Notes under the pieces: model-generated | Told to the model about the DNA's origin: nothing | The model's input: the letters and a program-made list of their open reading frames with translations, nothing else | Database searches by the model: none | Position numbers and translations under genes: made by a program | Part shown: positions 32,556 to 36,404 of the stretch, one piece after another | How the letters are laid out: the number at the start of each line of letters is the position of its first letter | How positions within the stretch are numbered: position 1 is the first letter of the stretch | Source of the DNA: a bacterium | GTDB lineage: Bacteria; Vulcanimicrobiota; Xenobia; Xenobiales; JADMJV01 | DNA length: 36,404 nt | Assembly (NCBI GenBank): GCA_018780265.1 | Contig: JADMJV010000034.1 | Coordinates: forward strand, 12,331 to 48,734 | Reading direction: 5' to 3'

Positions 32556-33884
32556 TTGTCCGTGAATGCCCTCCTCTGTTTGGGCACAGGTGTTCGAGTT
32601 GGGGTGCAGAAGTTTCGGCCCGTGAAACACACCAATCTTCTCAGCAGTCCTGAGGTCTCAACCCTGGTGCGAGCCGGATTGTGGTTGGCGGTCTTGGGCG
32701 GGGCACTGTGGTTCATCACTCAGATTCAGGTCACCCTGACCATTTTTGGGCTGGCCTGGTTAATCGCTTATCTGACTCGGCCCGTAGTTGGCCTGTTCGA
32801 AGGCAAGCGGTTGGGCCCAATCCGCCATTGCCCGCGGGGGGTGGCGGTCGGGGCAATCTATTTTTGTCTGTGCGCGGGACTCTTTGTGGTGGGGTCGCTG
32901 GCATTTCCGGCTGTGACCAGCCAGTTCAATCGACTGCTAGAGCTGCAGAACACGCTCTACCATCCGCAAGAGCTCGCGGCTACCATTCAGCAGCATGGGG
33001 AGAGATTGGTTGAACTGGTTCCTCAAAAGTACCGGGCCCAACTGCTGGACAGATTGCAGTCTAGCGTAGGTAGCACTACGACCTTCGTGGGTCACGTACT
33101 GACCGGGGGCCTGGCCTATATCGCTACCTTTTTTAAGCAACTGGCTGCGGGTGCAGCCATTTTTGTCTCGTCCCTTCTTATCAGCGTCTATCTGTTGTTT
33201 AGTTGGGAGACGCTGTACGTCAATTTGATCTCCAGTTGCCCGGTGCGCTACCGCCCGAATTTCGTGGAGTTGGTGGCCAAGATGAATCAAATCTTCGGCG
33301 GCTATCTGAGGGCCACCATTATTCTCAGTGGCGTAAACGCGCTGGGAGCGTTGACGGGAGTGACCCTGTTTTCGCTGATTTCGGGCAGGACCTGTCCGTA
33401 CGCCTACCTGATTTCCCTGGTGGCCGGCCTGACCTACCCCATTCCCCTCTTTGGCATGCTGGTCACAACGGTTGCTGCGGCTATTTTAGGATTTGTTCCG
33501 GAAAGTGACGTATCCACGGGAATTTCGGTAGCCATGGTGGTGCTCTCCATCAGTATTGCCATCGACCGAACCTTGCAACCTAAATTGATGGGGGATGCCA
33601 TCGGCGTGTCGCCGGTCTTCGTGATTTTTGCGGCTGCTGCCGGTGGTGAGTTCTTGGGAGGGGTATGGGGCATGCTGGTGGGTATTCCGTTGGCGGCTAT
33701 GACCAAGGCCTTTTTTACGTGGTTTTACGATCTGTTTTTGATAGACCGAGGGGTTCGTGATCTGGACTCCACAGAGATGGTTGTGCCGGTCCCCGACCCT
33801 GGCCTGGTGGTAACCCACCAGGCCGGGGATGTGCCTAGCGCACTCCCAGAGGCTGACCCTGACTCGAGTAGTCGACTTTCATAG
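32556..33884 (+). CDS. AI-2E family transporter (PerM/YdiK type)
   Basis: This 442-residue membrane protein has the family layout: paired N-terminal helices (about 40-80 and 95-115) and an amphipathic soluble segment (about 125-185). Hydrophobic helices follow, including IFVSSLLISVYLLFSW, GYLRATIILSGVNALGALTG, SLVAGLTYPIPLFGMLVTTV and LQPKLMGDAIGVSPVFVIFAAAAGGEFLGGVWGML, the last being the most conserved family segment. Members have been linked to autoinducer-2 export or Na+/H+ exchange; the actual substrate is open. The start is uncertain (TTG 32556 or GTG 32562), and neither has a strong ribosome-binding site. It converges on the hydantoinase gene. Confidence 0.88.
   Translation: MSVNALLCLGTGVRVGVQKFRPVKHTNLLSSPEVSTLVRAGLWLAVLGGALWFITQIQVTLTIFGLAWLIAYLTRPVVGLFEGKRLGPIRHCPRGVAVGAIYFCLCAGLFVVGSLAFPAVTSQFNRLLELQNTLYHPQELAATIQQHGERLVELVPQKYRAQLLDRLQSSVGSTTTFVGHVLTGGLAYIATFFKQLAAGAAIFVSSLLISVYLLFSWETLYVNLISSCPVRYRPNFVELVAKMNQIFGGYLRATIILSGVNALGALTGVTLFSLISGRTCPYAYLISLVAGLTYPIPLFGMLVTTVAAAILGFVPESDVSTGISVAMVVLSISIAIDRTLQPKLMGDAIGVSPVFVIFAAAAGGEFLGGVWGMLVGIPLAAMTKAFFTWFYDLFLIDRGVRDLDSTEMVVPVPDPGLVVTHQAGDVPSALPEADPDSSSRLS
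33797..33828 (-). terminator. Strong hairpin 6 bp after the hydantoinase stop
   Basis: GGCCTGGTGG (33801-33810) and CCACCAGGCC (33815-33824) pair perfectly around TAAC, and flanking CCCT/GGGG extends the stem to 14 bp with one wobble. It lies just past the minus-strand stop codon and inside the end of the converging AI-2E family gene. No U-tract is present. Confidence 0.5.
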
Positions 33885-35262
33885 GGCGACCAGCCGGTCG
33901 CTTCTGGTATTGGCCAAAGCCAGGATCCACCAGGAATTTCCCTTGCTCGTACACTCTTTGTCCTCGAATGAAGACGGTGTGAGGCGTGGCTTCGACTTTG
34001 GTCCCCTCGTAAACGTTGGTGTCGCAGGCTGACTGGTGGGTGCTGGCCGAGATGGTGTACCCCTGGTTCGCGTCCCACAGCACCAGGTCTGCGTCGCTGC
34101 CGGGCAACAGGCTGCCTTTGCGAGGATACAGACCAAACATCTTGGCGGGGTTGGTGCAACAAACTTCAACCATGCGTTGCAGTGAAATGCGGTTTTGTTT
34201 GACGCCGTAGGTCCACACTACGGGCATTCTCTCTTGCAGGCCGTTGAGGCCGTTGGGGATCTTGCGAAAATCGTCTTTACCCATGTCTTTCTGGCCCTTG
34301 AAGTCAAAGGTGCAGTGATCCGTGCCCACCACCTGAATGATGCCGTTGGCCAGCGCTGCCCAAAGAGCCTCACGATCACGCTTTTTGCGAAGAGGGGGCG
34401 ACATGACGTATTTTCCACCCTCAAAATTGGGCAAGTCGTAGAGGCTGTCGTCGAGCATCAAATGCTGGGCGCACACCTCTCCATAGGACTCCCAGCCTCG
34501 CTTGCGGGCTCGGGTTAGTTCGACCACCGCTTCCTTACAGGTCATGTGGACGATATAGGCCGGTTGGTCAGCCATATGACCCAGTTCCAGCACGCGCCCG
34601 GTGGCTTCGCCCTCAGAGTAAGGCGGTTGGCACAACGGATGGTAGTGGGGTGTGAGCTTGCCTTCGGCAGCGAAGCGCGTGGCCAGAATGTTGAGCACAT
34701 CCCCATTGACGGCGTGGGCCGTAATCAGACCCCCACGGCTCCTTACCTCCAGCATCAAGTCGAAAATCTCCTCATCGGAGATCATCAGGGCTCCCTTGTA
34801 AGCCGTGAAGATCTTGAAGCTGGTAATACCGCGCTCGAAGGCCAGGTCGAGTTCTTTGCGGATGCCTTCGTTCCAGTCGACGATGCACATGTGGTAGGAA
34901 TAGTCGCACATGGCTTTGGGTTTGCTCTTGGCGTCCCAAATTTCGAGAGCCTGAGCCAGCGTGCCGCCCTTGGTGGGGATACAAAAATCGACCACAGTGG
35001 TGGTGCCACCGGCGATAGCGCACCTGCCACCGCTGGTAAAGTCGTCTTTGCTGACCGATCCCATAAAAGGCATCTCCAGGTGGCAGTGCACATCGAGTCC
35101 CCCCGGCAAAAGGTATTTGCCGGCTGCATCCAGAGTCTGGTCGCGAGACGCGTCGTTCAGGTTGCGCCCCAGACTCAGGATTTGTTGGTCGTCAAAGAGC
35201 AGGTCACCGCGAAATTGGTCGCTGGCGGTCACGATTTCGGCATTTTGGATCAGTGTACGCAT
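33835..35262 (-). CDS. Dihydropyrimidinase / D-hydantoinase
   Basis: This 475-residue zinc amidohydrolase opens the ring of dihydrouracil, dihydrothymine or 5-substituted hydantoins. Metal-site residues are in the canonical positions: H59 and H61 (GGLDVHCHLEMPF), K150 expected to be carboxylated (TSFKIFTAYKG), H183, a histidine in IVHMTCKEA and the aspartate in VGTDHCTF. The usual HAENGD is HAVNGD here, losing a conserved glutamate near the active site. ATG 35262 has GGAGG upstream. Divergent upp supports a pyrimidine role, but no dihydropyrimidine dehydrogenase or beta-ureidopropionase gene is visible. Confidence 0.92.
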   Translation of the reverse strand: MRTLIQNAEIVTASDQFRGDLLFDDQQILSLGRNLNDASRDQTLDAAGKYLLPGGLDVHCHLEMPFMGSVSKDDFTSGGRCAIAGGTTTVVDFCIPTKGGTLAQALEIWDAKSKPKAMCDYSYHMCIVDWNEGIRKELDLAFERGITSFKIFTAYKGALMISDEEIFDLMLEVRSRGGLITAHAVNGDVLNILATRFAAEGKLTPHYHPLCQPPYSEGEATGRVLELGHMADQPAYIVHMTCKEAVVELTRARKRGWESYGEVCAQHLMLDDSLYDLPNFEGGKYVMSPPLRKKRDREALWAALANGIIQVVGTDHCTFDFKGQKDMGKDDFRKIPNGLNGLQERMPVVWTYGVKQNRISLQRMVEVCCTNPAKMFGLYPRKGSLLPGSDADLVLWDANQGYTISASTHQSACDTNVYEGTKVEATPHTVFIRGQRVYEQGKFLVDPGFGQYQKRPAGRPMKVDYSSQGQPLGVR

Positions 35263-35423
35263 CGGGAGCCTCCGGATTTCGGGAAATTTGTTTGGAAGCG
35301 TTCCTCAATGAAGTTGTAGGCCCCTCCCTTTTGTGTGCTCGCCTGGGCGCGGCAGGGGGCCGCCGATGAGCCCAGAAAGCCAGCCCACCCCAATGGGAGC
35401 AATTTGTCTGGAGGTTTTTTGGC

Positions 35424-36056
35424 ATGGGCGTAACGGTAGTCGATCACCCACTCATTCAACACAAGCTGACGCTGATGCGCGACAAGGCCACCGGACCCAA
35501 GGACTTTCGCGATTTGTTGGAAGAAATCGCCATGCTGATGGCCTACGAGGTCACCCGCGAACTTGCACTGGAGGACATCGAGGTGCAGGGTCCGTTGGGG
35601 CCGGCGGCCGGCAAGACGATCTCTGGCAAGAAATTAGGCATTGTGCCCATTCTGCGGGCCGGATTGGGGATGGTAGGCGGGATCTTGCGCCTGGTTCCCA
35701 ATGCCAAGGTGGGTCACATTGGTCTTTACCGGGACGAAACCACTCTCCAGCCGGTCGAGTACTACTGCAAGTTGCCGGAGGATCTGGCCGAACGCGACCT
35801 GTTTCTGCTAGACCCGATGCTGGCCACCGGCGGTTCGGCTGCGGCGGCCGTGGATTTTCTGAAGAAGCGCGGTGCTCGTAGCCGCAATATCAAGTTTCTG
35901 TGTCTGTTGTGTTCTCCCAAGGGTCTGGACGTTTTGCAGAAGTACGACCCGGAGGTTGATATCTTTACCGCCTCTATTGACCTCTCGCTCAATGAGCGCG
36001 GCTACATTCTGCCCGGCTTGGGAGATGCAGGAGATCGCTTATTCGGCACTCTGTAG
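35424..36056 (+). CDS. upp: Uracil phosphoribosyltransferase
   Basis: This 210-residue salvage enzyme makes UMP from uracil and PRPP. It starts [19 protein letters not shown] and has the [19 protein letters not shown] flexible region, [19 protein letters not shown], the PRPP loop [12 protein letters not shown] and the uracil-binding C-terminal [16 protein letters not shown]. All are full length and typical. ATG 35424 follows GGAGG with normal spacing. The 161-bp divergent gap to the hydantoinase gene contains an imperfect GGCCCCT/AGGGGGCC hairpin (35319-35361) in the upp leader and no clear promoter. Confidence 0.97.
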   Translation: MGVTVVDHPLIQHKLTLMRDKATGPKDFRDLLEEIAMLMAYEVTRELALEDIEVQGPLGPAAGKTISGKKLGIVPILRAGLGMVGGILRLVPNAKVGHIGLYRDETTLQPVEYYCKLPEDLAERDLFLLDPMLATGGSAAAAVDFLKKRGARSRNIKFLCLLCSPKGLDVLQKYDPEVDIFTASIDLSLNERGYILPGLGDAGDRLFGTL

Positions 36057-36404
36057 TGTGGGCGGTTGTATTCTGTTGGGTGAGCCTGGCCTCGAGCGCG
36101 CTGGCCCGTAAACTGGCATTTCCTTTACTCGGTTTACAGGTGGTCGTTCCTGATGTATACACCATTGAACAGGCCGGCCCGGCACGGGTCAATTTGGCCC
36201 GCAAGAACAGTGCCGTTAAAGTATCTGTGTATCGGGTAGAATTTGGCAACCTGGAGAAGTTGACGCCCACCCACGAACAGCAAATTCTCCGTCACCTGCG
36301 CGAACGTTTGGGCCGGGGTAGTCGAGTGGAAATGACCCCTCTTCTCCTGTCCGGCCGTAAAGGGCGGCAACTGATCGCTGCAGGAACTCGTTTTGGGGCC
36401 CCCT
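36056..36404 (+). CDS. Exported protein, N-terminal part (runs off window)
   Basis: GTG 36056 overlaps the upp stop by one base (TAGTG) and opens a frame that stays open to the window end (116 codons). The product starts with a short hydrophobic signal-like segment ([17 protein letters not shown], likely cut after ALA). It continues as a soluble beta-rich then charged helical sequence (LTPTHEQQILRHLRERLG). No family is recognised. Coupling to upp suggests co-transcription. Confidence 0.6.
   Translation, partial: MWAVVFCWVSLASSALARKLAFPLLGLQVVVPDVYTIEQAGPARVNLARKNSAVKVSVYRVEFGNLEKLTPTHEQQILRHLRERLGRGSRVEMTPLLLSGRKGRQLIAAGTRFGAP

Noticed and set aside
1..36404. tRNA, rRNA, CRISPR arrays and insertion sequences
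   Set aside because: I looked through the gaps between genes and saw no tRNA cloverleaf, rRNA-like sequence, regular repeat-spacer array or transposase reading frame. A covariance-model scan would be the decisive test for RNA genes.

Overview
This is a GC-rich, gene-dense bacterial chromosome segment. It has no rRNA, tRNA, CRISPR array or insertion sequence that I can recognise. Many starts are GTG or TTG, and neighbouring genes often overlap by ATGA, GTGA or TTGA. The gene order rpmE-prfA-prmC followed by accB-accC-nusB, a MacAB-type exporter, a GH63 glucosidase and an ATP-type PEP carboxykinase suggest a little-studied free-living bacterium. I cannot name the phylum from the sequence; Armatimonadota- or Eremiobacterota-like lineages are only guesses.

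Layout. 1-1200: accessory toxin-antitoxin DNA, with an AbrB/PIN (VapBC-like) pair under its own promoter and the C-terminal half of a HepT-like toxin on the opposite strand. 1210-4505: a membrane diguanylate cyclase, an uncharacterised nucleotidyltransferase-like protein and a converging methyltransferase with a THUMP-like C-terminus. 4565-9294: a tightly overlapping operon of periplasmic adaptor, ABC ATPase, FtsX-type permease and exported KY-type transglutaminase, then a 41-residue membrane ORF and a strong terminator. 9422-10576: a DUF4143 ATPase. 10612-14694 (minus): amino-acid permease, GNAT acetyltransferase, orphan BoxB/PaaA-like di-iron protein and a DUF4013-like membrane protein.

14837-22129 is a long, translationally coupled housekeeping operon: rpmE, prfA, prmC, an accB homologue, accC, nusB, a class A penicillin-binding protein and mobA. 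Its AccB homologue aligns over the whole biotinyl domain but has ECMG where EAMK is expected, so the biotin-accepting lysine is missing. This is the most striking observation in the window and recalls the non-biotinylated BADC regulators of plant acetyl-CoA carboxylase.

22130-27377 holds an unknown protein, a phosphatidylserine synthase resembling the yeast Cho1 type, fdhD, a metallophosphoesterase, another unknown protein and a one-chain ThrE-type exporter. 27522-32056 holds divergent pckA and a GH63 glucosidase, both carbon-metabolism genes. The 0.5-kb stretch after the glucosidase is AT-rich, non-coding and carries promoter-like and hairpin elements. 32556-36404 holds an AI-2E family membrane protein, a dihydropyrimidinase divergent from upp (pyrimidine catabolism and salvage side by side) and the start of an exported protein cut by the window end.
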